DNA of 64,000 bases from Neisseria dentiae (GCF_024580525.1 NZ_JANIKQ010000001.1:1-64000); one strand, 5' to 3'. Shown: positions 54,884-63,463, counted from the first letter of the stretch. Translations and numbers: made by a program. Notes: generated by a model from the letters alone, not told the origin.

Positions 54884-56113
54884 TTACCGCACCGTTTCAG
54901 ACGGCATCCAACGGGCAACGCCCATCGCGGCGGCTACGGCGAAGGAAAGCGGCAGATAGGCGTCGAAATTTTGGCCGGTAAAGCCGACCACCAGTGCGAA
55001 CGCGGTCAGCGGGGCGTTCATCGACACCGCCAGGAATGCCGCCGAGCCGGCCAGTGCGGCGGCGGTCGGGTCAAGCGTTGGCCAAACCATCTGCCCCAAC
55101 AGGCCGAGGCACAAGCCGGCGAGCGCACCGATGGCCAAGCCCGGGGTAAGCGTGCCGCCGTAGGCGCCGCTGCGCAGACAGAGCAAAACCACGCCGGTTT
55201 TGGCAATAAGCAAAGCGGCGGCAATGCCCAAGCCGGTTCCCCAGTAGGCGGTTTGCGCGGCGGAGCGGCCGTTGCCCAAAATCTGCGGCAGCCAAACAGC
55301 GATTACGGCGGTCAGCAGAAACGCCGCCGGCAGCGTCCACAATAGCCGTTTGCCGCTGCATCGCCGCTGTTCGGCACGCTTGACCGAACGCCGGAACCAT
55401 TCGGCGGGTGCCGCCACAGCCGCACCGATCATAATGGCGAGCACGATTTCGGTGGTGCCGCCGCCCATTTGTCCGACTTCGTAAAAGGTTTCGGAAGATA
55501 CCGCGATGCGCGCCACCCATACGGCAACGGCGGACACCGCCAGCGCGATGGCGGCATAATAGGCGGAAAACACACCCAGCAAAATTTCCAACGCAAACAA
55601 GGCACCCGCAAACGGTACATGATACACCGCCGCCAGCCCGGCCGCCGCACCGCAGGCCACCAGCACCCGCCGCGTTTCGCCGTCCAAACCGGCGCGTTCG
55701 GCAATACGGGTGGCGAACAGCGCCCCCAGTTCGCGCGGCGCCACCTCGCGCCCGACCGGTGCGCCGCAGCCGACCGCTGCAATCTGCAATACGGCGTGTG
55801 CGATGCTTTCCGGCAGCGGGGGACGCCGGCCATTGCCGCTGCCCGCCACCATGGCACCAATCGCTGCCAGCGGGCGGCCTTTGTTTTGCAGCAGCGCCCA
55901 ACCGGCACCCACCAATACGCCACCCGCCAGCATGGCGATAATGCGCTGTTGCGGCGTGGTGCCTTCGGTAACGATGCGCAATTGCGCTTCGCTGTGGCCG
56001 AACGCCAGATATTCGATGCCGTGGATCAACCAGGTCAGTGCCGCAGCGCCCAAGCCGGCGGCGATGCCGGTAAGAATAACGGCGCAAAACAGCGGCAGGT
56101 GTTTGAGTGTCAT
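54884..56113 (-). CDS. Divergent CLC-family chloride channel/transporter
   Basis: The 409-residue membrane protein (start 56113, MTLKHLPLFCAVILTG) has about ten hydrophobic segments and belongs to the voltage-gated chloride (CLC) family. The signature loops are altered: GSGNGRRPP (residues 91-99) replaces GSGIPE, and GREVAPRE (121-128) replaces GREGPxVQ. The gating glutamate, equivalent to Glu148 of E. coli ClcA, is kept as Glu123. Substrate and coupling are therefore uncertain. In the second half, GGTLTPGLAIGALAG matches the GxFxP loop only loosely. It is followed downstream by no gene and lies next to a FUSC-like gene on the same strand. Confidence 0.8.
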   Translation of the reverse strand: MTLKHLPLFCAVILTGIAAGLGAAALTWLIHGIEYLAFGHSEAQLRIVTEGTTPQQRIIAMLAGGVLVGAGWALLQNKGRPLAAIGAMVAGSGNGRRPPLPESIAHAVLQIAAVGCGAPVGREVAPRELGALFATRIAERAGLDGETRRVLVACGAAAGLAAVYHVPFAGALFALEILLGVFSAYYAAIALAVSAVAVWVARIAVSSETFYEVGQMGGGTTEIVLAIMIGAAVAAPAEWFRRSVKRAEQRRCSGKRLLWTLPAAFLLTAVIAVWLPQILGNGRSAAQTAYWGTGLGIAAALLIAKTGVVLLCLRSGAYGGTLTPGLAIGALAGLCLGLLGQMVWPTLDPTAAALAGSAAFLAVSMNAPLTAFALVVGFTGQNFDAYLPLSFAVAAAMGVARWMPSETVR

Positions 56114-56186
56114 GAATGGCTTTCGCTGTGAGATATGGGTTGTCAATATTCGGTAATCGTTTTCAGACAGGCATTTCAGACGGCCT

Positions 56187-56279
56187 GAAACCTTTGCAAA
56201 ACCTCCAGATGCGGATGCCGTTCAGGGCGTAGCGGCGCACAACAACCATGCGCCGCAGATGGCGGTTTGCAGAAGTCTC
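56187..56279. repeat. Internally deleted MITE-like repeat, copy 4
   Basis: The copy starts GAAACCTTTGCAAAA and ends GGTTTGCAGAAGTCTC. It keeps GATGCGGATGCCGTTCAGGG, GCGTAGCGGCGC and GCGCCGCAGATGGC but lacks about 50 central bases seen in the 143-bp copies. Confidence 0.65.
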
Positions 56280-56341
56280 AGCACAGTACCCGTTTCTTTA
56301 TCTGGTTAACATTGCTGCCGAGTAAAACCGGTTCCGTTCGG

Positions 56342-57367
56342 CTATTGGCCGCTGTCCCTGTCTTTTTCGTTATGGCCCAGAATACCGAACAGCCAGCCCG
56401 ACACCAGCGCCGCCGCACCGCCGAGCAGGGTGGCTTCGATGCGGTGTTCGGTGGCGGCCAGCGGATCGCCGTGGCCGATGGCGAACAGAAACACGATGGT
56501 GGCGGATATGGCGGCGGTCAGCAAGGCGTATTGGGCACGCTGCACGGCCAAGGCCGTGGCGGCGGACACTGTCGTGGCCAGCATCATCAACGGCAGGCTG
56601 TCGTGCAGCAGGTACACCGTGAGCGTGGCCAAGGCGCAGCCCGCTACGGTGCCGACCATGCGGTGCAGGCTGCGGGAGACGGTGGCAGCGGCTTCCGGAC
56701 GCAAAATCATCACGGCGGCTATCGCCGCCCAATAATCGTTGCTTAAACCGATATGGCGCGCCATCCACAAAGCGGCGGTTACCGCCACCGCAGCAGCAAG
56801 CGAAAAACGCCACAACATATTCGCCGGCAGCCGCTGCGCAGGTTTGGCCGGCAGCGGCGGAGAATGGCGGGTGAAAAAGCGGGCCGTCAGCGCGGTAAAC
56901 AGAATCTGTATGCCGCCACCGGCCAACATCAAACCGCCGCGCGGCAAGGCAGCTTGCCAGTCGCTCGGGTAATAGCCCGCAATCAGATAGGCACAGACGG
57001 TTTGCAGCGTCACCCACCACCAGCTGCTGTTGTAACTGCTCAAGGCGGCGCAAACCGCCGTCAGCAGCGCCGCCACAGCAAACACCGGCAAACCGTGACC
57101 GCCGATCAGCGAGCCGGTAACACCCGCCAGTGCCATACCGGCGCAGGCAGCCGTCATGGCGCCCCAGCGGGAACGGCCCAGCGCGTGCGCCGCACCAAAA
57201 GCGGTGGAAAACGCCGCACCGGCCATCACCATCACCGCCTTGTCGTCCCACTCCGCCGCCAGCAGCAACACCAGCAGCAGCGCAGGCGCACCCAGCCATG
57301 CCTGCTGATAGTAAATCTGCCTGGGCCAGCCGTGCTGCTGCAAACGCTGCCGCAAAAAAGTCCACAT
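56342..57367 (-). CDS. FUSC-like inner membrane protein
   Basis: The 341-residue protein has about ten hydrophobic segments in two repeats, each with a small polar loop. The second half has HRMVGTVAGCALATLTVYL, the R-x-x-GTxxG block typical of fusaric-acid-resistance-like (FUSC/YccS) membrane proteins, and IGLSNDYWAAIAAVMILRPEAAATVSRS before it. It is shorter than YccS and lacks the cytoplasmic domain. It may export aromatic acids, but this is inference. The start at 57367 is likely; frames antisense to it are shadows. Confidence 0.75.
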   Translation of the reverse strand: MWTFLRQRLQQHGWPRQIYYQQAWLGAPALLLVLLLAAEWDDKAVMVMAGAAFSTAFGAAHALGRSRWGAMTAACAGMALAGVTGSLIGGHGLPVFAVAALLTAVCAALSSYNSSWWWVTLQTVCAYLIAGYYPSDWQAALPRGGLMLAGGGIQILFTALTARFFTRHSPPLPAKPAQRLPANMLWRFSLAAAVAVTAALWMARHIGLSNDYWAAIAAVMILRPEAAATVSRSLHRMVGTVAGCALATLTVYLLHDSLPLMMLATTVSAATALAVQRAQYALLTAAISATIVFLFAIGHGDPLAATEHRIEATLLGGAAALVSGWLFGILGHNEKDRDSGQ

Positions 57368-57477
57368 GATTTATGCTTTCTGTCGAATTCCGGTAGTGCT
57401 TTGACTGATGCTTGGCAGTATATCGAAGCGGGCAACTTTGTAAAATGAACTGCTTTTCAGACAGGCAAAATACCATA

Positions 57478-57507
57478 AGGCCGTCTGAAAGGTTTCAGAC
57501 GGTCTCG
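57478..57507. terminator. DUS-pair hairpin between FUSC gene and maeA remnant
   Basis: AAGGCCGTCTGAAA is followed by an inverted copy with one change (TTTCAGACGGTCT). A TGCCTGTCTGAA-type uptake sequence lies just upstream at 57456-57467. Confidence 0.5.
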
Positions 57508-57514
57508 ATGCGTG

Positions 57515-58513
57515 TTAAATATCCAGTTTCGGATACACCGGCTGCCACATGGCATCCTGTACGGCCTGCACCCAGTTGTCGTGCGGTTTCGCCGCCACGC
57601 CGTCTTTGACCGCCTGTTTGGCCACCGCCACCGCCACGGTAGCGGAAGAAGCGCGCAGATTATCGACCGGCGGCAGCAGCGATGCACCCAAATCGGTAGG
57701 GTTCACTTGCGAGGCCACCGCTTCGGCGGCGGCCAGCAGCATGCCGTCGGTGACGTGTTTGGCACCGGAAACAATGATGCCGAGGCCCAAGCCGGGATAG
57801 AGCAAAGCGTTGTTGCCTTGGCCGATCTAGTAATTGACGCCGTTGTACGCCACGGGCGGCACGGGAATGCCGGTGGCGATCAGCACCTTGCCGTCCGACC
57901 AGCGTACCGCATCCTCCGGCATCACTTCGATGCGCTCGGTGGGGTTGGACAGCGGCAGCAGAATCGGCCGCTCCACGCCGGCGGCCAGGGCTTTCACCAC
58001 CGCTTCGTTGAATGCGCCGTGGTCGGTGGAGGTGCCGATCAGAATGGTGGGCTTGATTTGCTTCACGGTTTCCAACAAGCCGATTTTGTCGCCGTTTTTG
58101 CCTTTTTCACGCGCCCAGGCGGCCACTTCGGCGGCGGGGCGTGCGTATTCCTGCTGGTAATCGGGCAAATCCTGCATATCGTCGGTCACCAGGCCGTTGA
58201 TGTCGATCAGCCACACGCGTTTTTTCGCTTCTTCGCGGCTCAAGCCTTCGCGCTCCATCGCCGCGCTGATCTGATCCGCCATGCCGGTGCCTGCCGTGCC
58301 TGCACCGTACACCAGCAGGCGCTGTTCGGCAAAGCTCTGTTTGGTCACTTTCAAACCGGAAATCACCGCCGCCATCACAATCGCACCGGTGCCCTGCATA
58401 TCGTCGTTGAAAATCCGATACTGATCGCGGTTTTGCACCAGAATATGGCGCGCGTTGGAGGGGCCGAAGTCCTCGAAATGCAGCAGCGCATCGGGGAACA
58501 GCTCGGCGGCGGT
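57515..58513 (-). pseudogene. maeA: NAD-dependent malic enzyme, 5'-truncated and interrupted by a stop codon
   Basis: On the minus strand, about 330 codons match malic enzyme: LFPDALLHFEDF, the NAD-binding GAGTAGTGMA, and the C-terminal PGLGLGIIVSGAK. Two lesions make it a pseudogene. A TAG at 57827-57829 follows GVNY and precedes IGQGNN in the same frame, where family members continue without a break, so it looks like a nonsense change (for example CAG to TAG). Also, the match stops at about 58513, near LFPDALLHFEDF, and the N-terminal half with the malate-binding region is missing. It is replaced by the end of a XRE regulator gene in the opposite direction. The remnant is otherwise well conserved, so decay is recent. 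Confidence 0.8.
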
Positions 58514-58783
58514 TTACAGGTGGCCGAAATCCTACAAATCGGCAACGAAGCCGTATCGCGCATGGAACGCGGCCTGATTATGCCCAATGTTGCGCGGCTG
58601 ATGGAGTTGGCGGAGATTTTCCAATGCACCGCCGCCGACCTCATCGCCGACGGCAGCCCGCGCCTGTTCGACAAAACCCATCATCTGCATCTGATGATGT
58701 CGGAATTGGCCGAACACGACCGCGAACTGATGCTGCACTTTCTGGAACGTTTTACCCTGCGGCTCAAACAGGCACAGGCGTAA
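58514..58783 (+). pseudogene. XRE-family transcription regulator, 5'-truncated
   Basis: About 89 codons on the plus strand encode the end of a Cro/CI-type regulator: VAEILQIGNEAVSRMERGL is the second half of a helix-turn-helix domain, followed by LMELAEIFQCTAADLIADG and a helical tail. The first helices are missing and there is no start codon. The frame is open further upstream only through the antisense of the malic enzyme remnant, so it is not a true fusion. The junction lies within 58508-58520. It ends in TAA before a DUS hairpin. Confidence 0.75.
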
Positions 58784-58808
58784 TGACGTTAGGAATATCA
58801 GTCAGAAA

Positions 58809-58849
58809 GCCGTCTGAAAAACAAGAACAACACTTGTTTTTCAGACGGC
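58809..58849. terminator. DUS-pair terminator between XRE remnant and rnr
   Basis: Inverted uptake sequences extend with ACAAG/CTTGT to a 17-bp stem and a seven-base loop. It can serve rnr (minus strand) and the XRE remnant (plus strand). Confidence 0.75.
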
Positions 58850-58871
58850 CTCTAATATTGCACCACTAAAT

Positions 58872-61247
58872 CTACGCCTTATTTTTACTGCTGCGTTTGG
58901 TGCCCGCTTTACTGCTTTTCGTTACTGCCGGCTTTTTCCTGCCCGAAGTATTTTTAGCGGCGGTTTTGGCGTTTTTTTCTGCCTTCGGCTTAATGGTTAC
59001 GCTTTTGCCGCGGCTTTTGGCGGTTTCTTTGGCAGAGGCCGTCTGAACGGCGGCTTTTTTGCCACGCTTTTTCGGCACTTCGCCTCCGCTGATTAAGGCA
59101 AGGTCGATTTTGCTGGTGTCCAAATCGGCACGCACCACTTTAACGGTTACGCGGTCACCCATATTGAAGTGCACACCGCTGCGTTCGCCCTCCATGGCCA
59201 TGATTTCGGGGCGGAAATTGAAATAGTCTTCGCCCAAATCGCTGATGTGCACCATGCCTTCGATATGGATGCCTTCGAGCGTAACGAAAATGCCGAAGTT
59301 GGCCATGCCTGAAATGCGGCCTTCAAACATTTCGCCCACTTTGTCGCGCATATAGTAGGTTTTCAGCCAATTTTCAACATCGCGGCTGGCGTCGTCGGCG
59401 CGGCGTTCGCAGAACGATGTGTGCACGCCCAACGCCTGCCATGATTCGGGCTTATATTTTTCCTGCTTCAACACGGCCTTGATGGCACGGTGGACCGTTA
59501 AATCGGGATAACGGCGGATGGGCGAAGTGAAATGGGTGTAGGCTTCATAGGCCAGGCCGAAGTGGCCGTGGTTATCCGGCTCATAAACGGCCTGCTGCAT
59601 CGAACGCAGCATCATCACTTGCAAGAGTTCGGCATCGGGGCGGTTTTTGAATTGTTCGGCCAGTTTGGCGTAGTCTTTGGGGGCGGGGTTGTCGCCGCCG
59701 CCCAAATGCAGGCCGAGCAGGCCGAGCTGTTCGCGCAGGGTGGTAAGTTTTTCGGGCGTGGGGCCCAAATGGTTGCGGAACAGCGAAGTGTGTTTGTTTT
59801 TCAATAAAAACTCTGCCGCGCACACGTTGGCCGCCAGCATACACTCTTCAATCAGTTTGTGGGCATCGTTGCGGACAACCGGCACGATGCGTTCGATTTT
59901 GCCGTTATCGTTGAAAATCATCTGTGTTTCGATGCTTTCAAATTCCACCGCGCCGCGCTGGTGGCGTTTTTTCTGCAAAATCTTAAACAGTTTGTATAGG
60001 GTGTCGATTTGCGCTTTGTGCGGATAATCGCCGCCCTGTTCTATCCAATTCCAAACTTGGTTGTAGGTGAGGCGGGCGTGCGATTTCATCACGGCGGGGT
60101 AAAACTTATATTCTTTGATGTTGCCGGCATACGTTACCACCATGTCGCACACCATGCACAAGCGCTCCACATCGGGGTTGAGCGAACAGATGCCGTTCGA
60201 GAGATTTTCGGGCAGCATGGGAATCACGCGGCGCGGAAAATACACACTGGTGGCGCGTTCGCGCGCATCTTTGTCGATGGCGTCGTCGGGGCGCACATAA
60301 TGGCTCACGTCGGCAATCGCCACCACCAGGCGGAAGTTGCGGCCTTGTTTTTCGGCATAAACGGCATCGTCGAAATCTCGTGCGGTTTCGCCGTCTATCG
60401 TTACCAGCGGCAGGCCGCGCAAATCGACGCGGCCTTTGGTATCCTGCGGGCGGACACGGTCGGGAATCTTGGCGGCCGCCTGTTGGCAGGCTTCGCTGAA
60501 AATGTGCGGCAATTGGTGCTTGCGCACGGCGATTTCGATTTCCATGCCGCTGTCGGCATAATCGCCCAACACTTCGATTAATTTGGCCACGGCCGGGCGG
60601 TGGCCGTCGGGATAGCTCTCGATTTCGGCCACCACCACCTGCCCCGATTCGGGCTTCATTTCGGCCAGCCCTTCAGGCTCGAGCACGATGCTTTGGGTGA
60701 GGCGGCGGTCTTCCGGCTCTAAAATGGCAATGCCGCGCTCCACATAAAAACGACCCACCACTTGTTTTTGGGCGCGCTCAACGATATCCAGCACCTGCCC
60801 TTCGCGACGGCCGCGGCGGTCGGTACCGGCGGGGCGTACGGTAACGATATCTCCGTGCATCAGCCCGCGCATCTGGCGCTCGTAGAGCACGAAGTCGCCC
60901 TCTCCGGTGGGAACCAGCGGCACGGCGAAACCGAAGCCGTCTTTATGCGCTTCGACACGGCATTTCACCAGCGCCAATTTGTCGGCCACGCACACCGCGC
61001 CGCGGCGGTTGATCAGCACTTGGCCGTCACGCGCCATCGCTTTGATGCGGCGCTCGAAAAATTCGTATTCTTCGTCGGTTATCGACAGTTTTCCCGCTAA
61101 TGCGGCAATTTGCAGCGGCACGCCTTCGCTTTCCAATAATTCGATAACCCACTCACGGCTGGGCAGCGGGTGCTCGTAACGTTGGCGCTCACGCGCTAAA
61201 AACGGGTCTTTCTCACGTAAACTGAGTAACTTAGTATTTTTCTTCAT
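58872..61247 (-). CDS. rnr: Ribonuclease R
   Basis: RNase R is a 3'-5' exoribonuclease that degrades structured RNA. From the ATG at 61247 (MKKNTKLLSLREKDPFLARE) the product has 791 residues, with the N-terminal helix-turn-helix and cold-shock domains, the RNB catalytic domain (RDFDDAVYAEKQGRNF, VAIADVSHYVRP and LNPDVERL), an S1 domain (GMANFGIFVTLEGIHIEGMVHI) and a Lys/Ala-rich basic tail of about 70 residues. A longer frame from 61289 would begin inside the promoter region shared with tRNA-Leu. The gene is divergent from the tRNA pair. Confidence 0.95.
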   Translation of the reverse strand: MKKNTKLLSLREKDPFLARERQRYEHPLPSREWVIELLESEGVPLQIAALAGKLSITDEEYEFFERRIKAMARDGQVLINRRGAVCVADKLALVKCRVEAHKDGFGFAVPLVPTGEGDFVLYERQMRGLMHGDIVTVRPAGTDRRGRREGQVLDIVERAQKQVVGRFYVERGIAILEPEDRRLTQSIVLEPEGLAEMKPESGQVVVAEIESYPDGHRPAVAKLIEVLGDYADSGMEIEIAVRKHQLPHIFSEACQQAAAKIPDRVRPQDTKGRVDLRGLPLVTIDGETARDFDDAVYAEKQGRNFRLVVAIADVSHYVRPDDAIDKDARERATSVYFPRRVIPMLPENLSNGICSLNPDVERLCMVCDMVVTYAGNIKEYKFYPAVMKSHARLTYNQVWNWIEQGGDYPHKAQIDTLYKLFKILQKKRHQRGAVEFESIETQMIFNDNGKIERIVPVVRNDAHKLIEECMLAANVCAAEFLLKNKHTSLFRNHLGPTPEKLTTLREQLGLLGLHLGGGDNPAPKDYAKLAEQFKNRPDAELLQVMMLRSMQQAVYEPDNHGHFGLAYEAYTHFTSPIRRYPDLTVHRAIKAVLKQEKYKPESWQALGVHTSFCERRADDASRDVENWLKTYYMRDKVGEMFEGRISGMANFGIFVTLEGIHIEGMVHISDLGEDYFNFRPEIMAMEGERSGVHFNMGDRVTVKVVRADLDTSKIDLALISGGEVPKKRGKKAAVQTASAKETAKSRGKSVTIKPKAEKNAKTAAKNTSGRKKPAVTKSSKAGTKRSSKNKA

Positions 61248-61255
61248 TTCTATGA

Positions 61256-61283
61256 TTGACAATCTTTGAGTTAAATATATAAT
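61256..61283 (+). promoter_or_regulatory. Consensus sigma-70 promoter of the tRNA-Leu pair
   Basis: Perfect TTGACA (61256-61261) and TATAAT (61278-61283) boxes are separated by 16 bases, with a start predicted near 61290, 45 bases before the first tRNA. It lies within the 5' side of rnr, whose ATG is at 61247 on the other strand. Confidence 0.8.
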
Positions 61284-61334
61284 GCACATCTCTTTGCGGT
61301 TAGCACTTTAACCGAAAGCAAAGATTAAAGCAAA

Positions 61335-61421
61335 GCCCAGGTGGCGGAATTGGTAGACGCGCTAGCTTCAGGTGCTAGTGTCCTTACGGGCGTGGAAGTT
61401 CGAGTCTTCTCCTGGGCACCA
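61335..61421 (+). tRNA. tRNA-Leu (CAG), copy 1
   Basis: The 87-base gene folds as a class II tRNA. Acceptor stem GCCCAGG pairs with CCTGGGC, followed by discriminator A and encoded CCA. The anticodon stem CTAGC/GCTAG holds the loop TTCAGGT with anticodon CAG at 61369-61371. The variable arm is long (GTCC-TTAC-GGGC), and the T-loop region is GTTCGAGTC. The tRNA reads CUG leucine codons. Confidence 0.96.
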
Positions 61422-61460
61422 TAGGTTTTCAACCCTGCTTTGCTTTACAACAACAGATTG

Positions 61461-61547
61461 GCCCAGGTGGCGGAATTGGTAGACGCGCTAGCTTCAGGTG
61501 CTAGTATCCTCACGGGTGTGGAAGTTCGAGTCTTCTCCTGGGCACCA
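61461..61547 (+). tRNA. tRNA-Leu (CAG), copy 2
   Basis: This copy starts 39 bases after the first and differs only within and beside the variable arm (ATCC-TCAC-GGGT). The outer pair of that arm changes from G-C to A-T, so pairing is kept. Anticodon CAG is at 61495-61497. CCA is encoded. A terminator follows at 61564. Confidence 0.96.
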
Positions 61548-61563
61548 TTCGAATAAAAAATCT

Positions 61564-61586
61564 CCGGCTTGATGCCGGTTTTTTTA
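61564..61586 (+). terminator. Intrinsic terminator of the tRNA-Leu operon
   Basis: CCGGC and GCCGG form a five-base-pair stem with a five-base loop (TTGAT) followed by a run of eight T. An A-run precedes the stem, making it a compact classical terminator. Confidence 0.85.
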
Positions 61587-61639
61587 TTGTCCGCAGTTTG
61601 CAAAGGTTTCGGCACGCCGCTTGCCCCTATATTACAATA

Positions 61640-61674
61640 CCGAGGCCGTCTGAAATGTTTTCAGACGGCCTCGG
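61640..61674. terminator. DUS-pair hairpin before nnrE
   Basis: Inverted uptake sequences extend to a 16-bp stem (CCGAGGCCGTCTGAAA and complement). It lies 24 bases before the nnrE start, between it and the tRNA terminator. Confidence 0.55.
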
Positions 61675-61697
61675 TTGTTTTCACAGGGAGCAATGCC

Positions 61698-62318
61698 ATG
61701 AAAGTTTATACCGCCGCCGAAATGCGCCGCTACGAACAGGCCGCCGTGGAGGCGGGCACGAGTTTCGAACAACTGATGGAAAACGCCGGCCAGCGCGCCG
61801 CCGCCGATTTGCTGCGTCGGCTGCCGATAGCCGGCCGCGCGCTGGTGGTGTGCGGCAAAGGCAATAACGGCGGCGACGGTTTGGTGATGGCGCGGGTGTT
61901 GCAGCAACACGGCTGGCAGGTTGACGTTGCGTTTGCGCTGGGCAGGGATTTGTCGCCGCTGGCCGAACTCAATCTCAAACGCTTAGCCGGTTTGGGCGGT
62001 ATCGGATTTGTTGACGCCGAAATATCGGCAGGCCGTCTGAAAGCGGCCTACGATGTGGTTATCGAAGGCATTTTCGGCACAGGCTTTACCGGCAGCCTGC
62101 CCGATTCCGTTGCCGCCGTCTGCCGCCTGCTTAATCTTTCAGACGGCCTGAAAGTGGCGTTGGACATACCCACGGGCTTGAACGGCGATACTGGCGAAGC
62201 GGATAATGCTGCGTTCCGTGCCGATATCACTTACACATTTGCCGCCTTCAAACCCGCACACTTGAGCGAAGCGGGCAAATCTTTGTGCGGTGAAATCGTG
62301 TGCGTGGATATTATTTAG
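61698..62318 (+). CDS. nnrE: NAD(P)H-hydrate epimerase (YjeF N-terminal domain)
   Basis: The enzyme interconverts the R and S forms of damaged hydrated NAD(P)H so that the dehydratase NnrD can repair them. From the ATG at 61698 (GGAG seven bases upstream) the product has 206 residues and contains only the YjeF_N domain: MKVYTAAEMRRYEQAAV, the phosphate-binding VVCGKGNNGGDGLVMARVL and VIEGIFGTGFTG with the catalytic region. The C-terminal kinase-like NnrD domain, fused in E. coli YjeF, is absent here and must be encoded elsewhere if present. Uptake sequences are translated twice, as GRLK and SDGL. Confidence 0.85.
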   Translation: MKVYTAAEMRRYEQAAVEAGTSFEQLMENAGQRAAADLLRRLPIAGRALVVCGKGNNGGDGLVMARVLQQHGWQVDVAFALGRDLSPLAELNLKRLAGLGGIGFVDAEISAGRLKAAYDVVIEGIFGTGFTGSLPDSVAAVCRLLNLSDGLKVALDIPTGLNGDTGEADNAAFRADITYTFAAFKPAHLSEAGKSLCGEIVCVDII

Positions 62319-62351
62319 GCCGTCTGAAAAAAATTTGGCCGGTTTGAAACT

Positions 62352-63386
62352 TCAGGCGGATTCACGAAAATAATCTTCTTTGCGGCTGCTTCTGCCGTAC
62401 ACCGCTTCGCGCGCCTGCCGCACGCACAAACGGTTGTAGGTAACGCGCTGGCGCTGGTTGCCGTCGAACACGGTTACTTCCGCCGCAGGCGGCGGAACAT
62501 GGTCGGCAAAATTCTGCGCCACCGCCTGCCAACGCTGCCGCGGCATATGCACCACCGCAAACATATCGGCGGCAATGCTCACGCCCACGGTGAATGTTTG
62601 GTTGGACGTTTGCTGGCAGAAGCCGGTGTCGGCAAAAAAACAGCATTCATGCTCGCCGTCGTAGCGGAACAGCTCGATTTTCACCGCATCAGGTTCGGCA
62701 AACAATGTGCCGAACAGCCGTTCAAACAAAGAAGGCTGCATCACGCCGTCGCTAAGCATGCCGTAGAGGTTGGCCAGCCAGCGGGTGTAGCCTTCGGGCG
62801 AAAATGCAAACGTGCTCAATATGCGCGCCAGCCGCGGCTGCGGCCTTTGCGCAATCAGGGTAACGAACTCGCTGCCCACTTCGGGCAGTTGCGACAACAC
62901 GGCTTGGTGCAGGCCGTGGGCGAGCAACGTGTTGTGGCAGTAGGGATTTCGGAAAATACCCAACAATTTCAGCTGCAACACCCGCCATAATGCCTGCGGC
63001 GCCTGCTGCCTACCGCTGCGGATGGTGCGCAGAAAGTTACAGGCATCTTCATAGCCGCTTTCGTGGCGGCTGAACCAGTTTTCCAGATTGTATTGGCTGC
63101 CGCCGTTGCCTTCCACAAACGACAGCGTATAGAGATTGTTGGCTTCGAGATTGTTTTCGATGTTCACGCTTTCGGCCGAGCCTTTATAGGGCTTTTGAAA
63201 CATGGAAAGCGAAAAGCGGTAAACGTTTTGGTTTTGCGGATTCACATTGCGGTTGAACGCATGCTGGCGCTGCTCGGTCTGCGCGATGAAGTGGTGGCCT
63301 TTGGTTACATTGGCGGTAAGCAACGCATAAGGTTTTTCTTCGCATTGTGGCGGCTCGCAGTCGCTTAAAATAAACGCTCTTTTCAT
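62352..63386 (-). CDS. Protein of unknown function, 344 residues
   Basis: I do not recognise this protein with confidence. The N-terminus (MKRAFILSDCEPPQCEEKP) is cysteine-rich. Then TKGHHFIAQTEQRQHAFNRN and QNVYRFSLS, followed by NLYTLSFVEGNGGSQYNLENWFSRHESGYEDA, recall the DUF4238-type pattern of an H-x-(I/V)-(P/A)-Q opening and a later 'IE..a...l' block, though this is a weak match. There is no signal peptide and no membrane segment, so it is likely cytoplasmic. Composition and codon use match the surroundings and a DUS lies just upstream at 63390, so it is probably native. It stands between nnrE and azurin, both unrelated. Confidence 0.7.
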   Translation of the reverse strand: MKRAFILSDCEPPQCEEKPYALLTANVTKGHHFIAQTEQRQHAFNRNVNPQNQNVYRFSLSMFQKPYKGSAESVNIENNLEANNLYTLSFVEGNGGSQYNLENWFSRHESGYEDACNFLRTIRSGRQQAPQALWRVLQLKLLGIFRNPYCHNTLLAHGLHQAVLSQLPEVGSEFVTLIAQRPQPRLARILSTFAFSPEGYTRWLANLYGMLSDGVMQPSLFERLFGTLFAEPDAVKIELFRYDGEHECCFFADTGFCQQTSNQTFTVGVSIAADMFAVVHMPRQRWQAVAQNFADHVPPPAAEVTVFDGNQRQRVTYNRLCVRQAREAVYGRSSRKEDYFRESA

Positions 63387-63463
63387 GTTTTCAGACGGCC
63401 TCGGTCAGCAGGGTATGCCCCATGATAACCGCACGGCAATAATCTGCAAATATCCGGCATGAA

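Noticed and set aside
55071..56087. A minus-strand frame of 338 codons overlapping the CLC gene in another phase
   Set aside because: The peptide is Arg/Gly-rich with no membrane pattern or motif, while the other phase encodes the CLC protein.
57512..58783. A plus-strand open frame of 423 codons that looks like one long gene
   Set aside because: Its first three quarters are the exact antisense of the malic enzyme remnant; only the last 89 codons (XRE tail) are real coding sequence.
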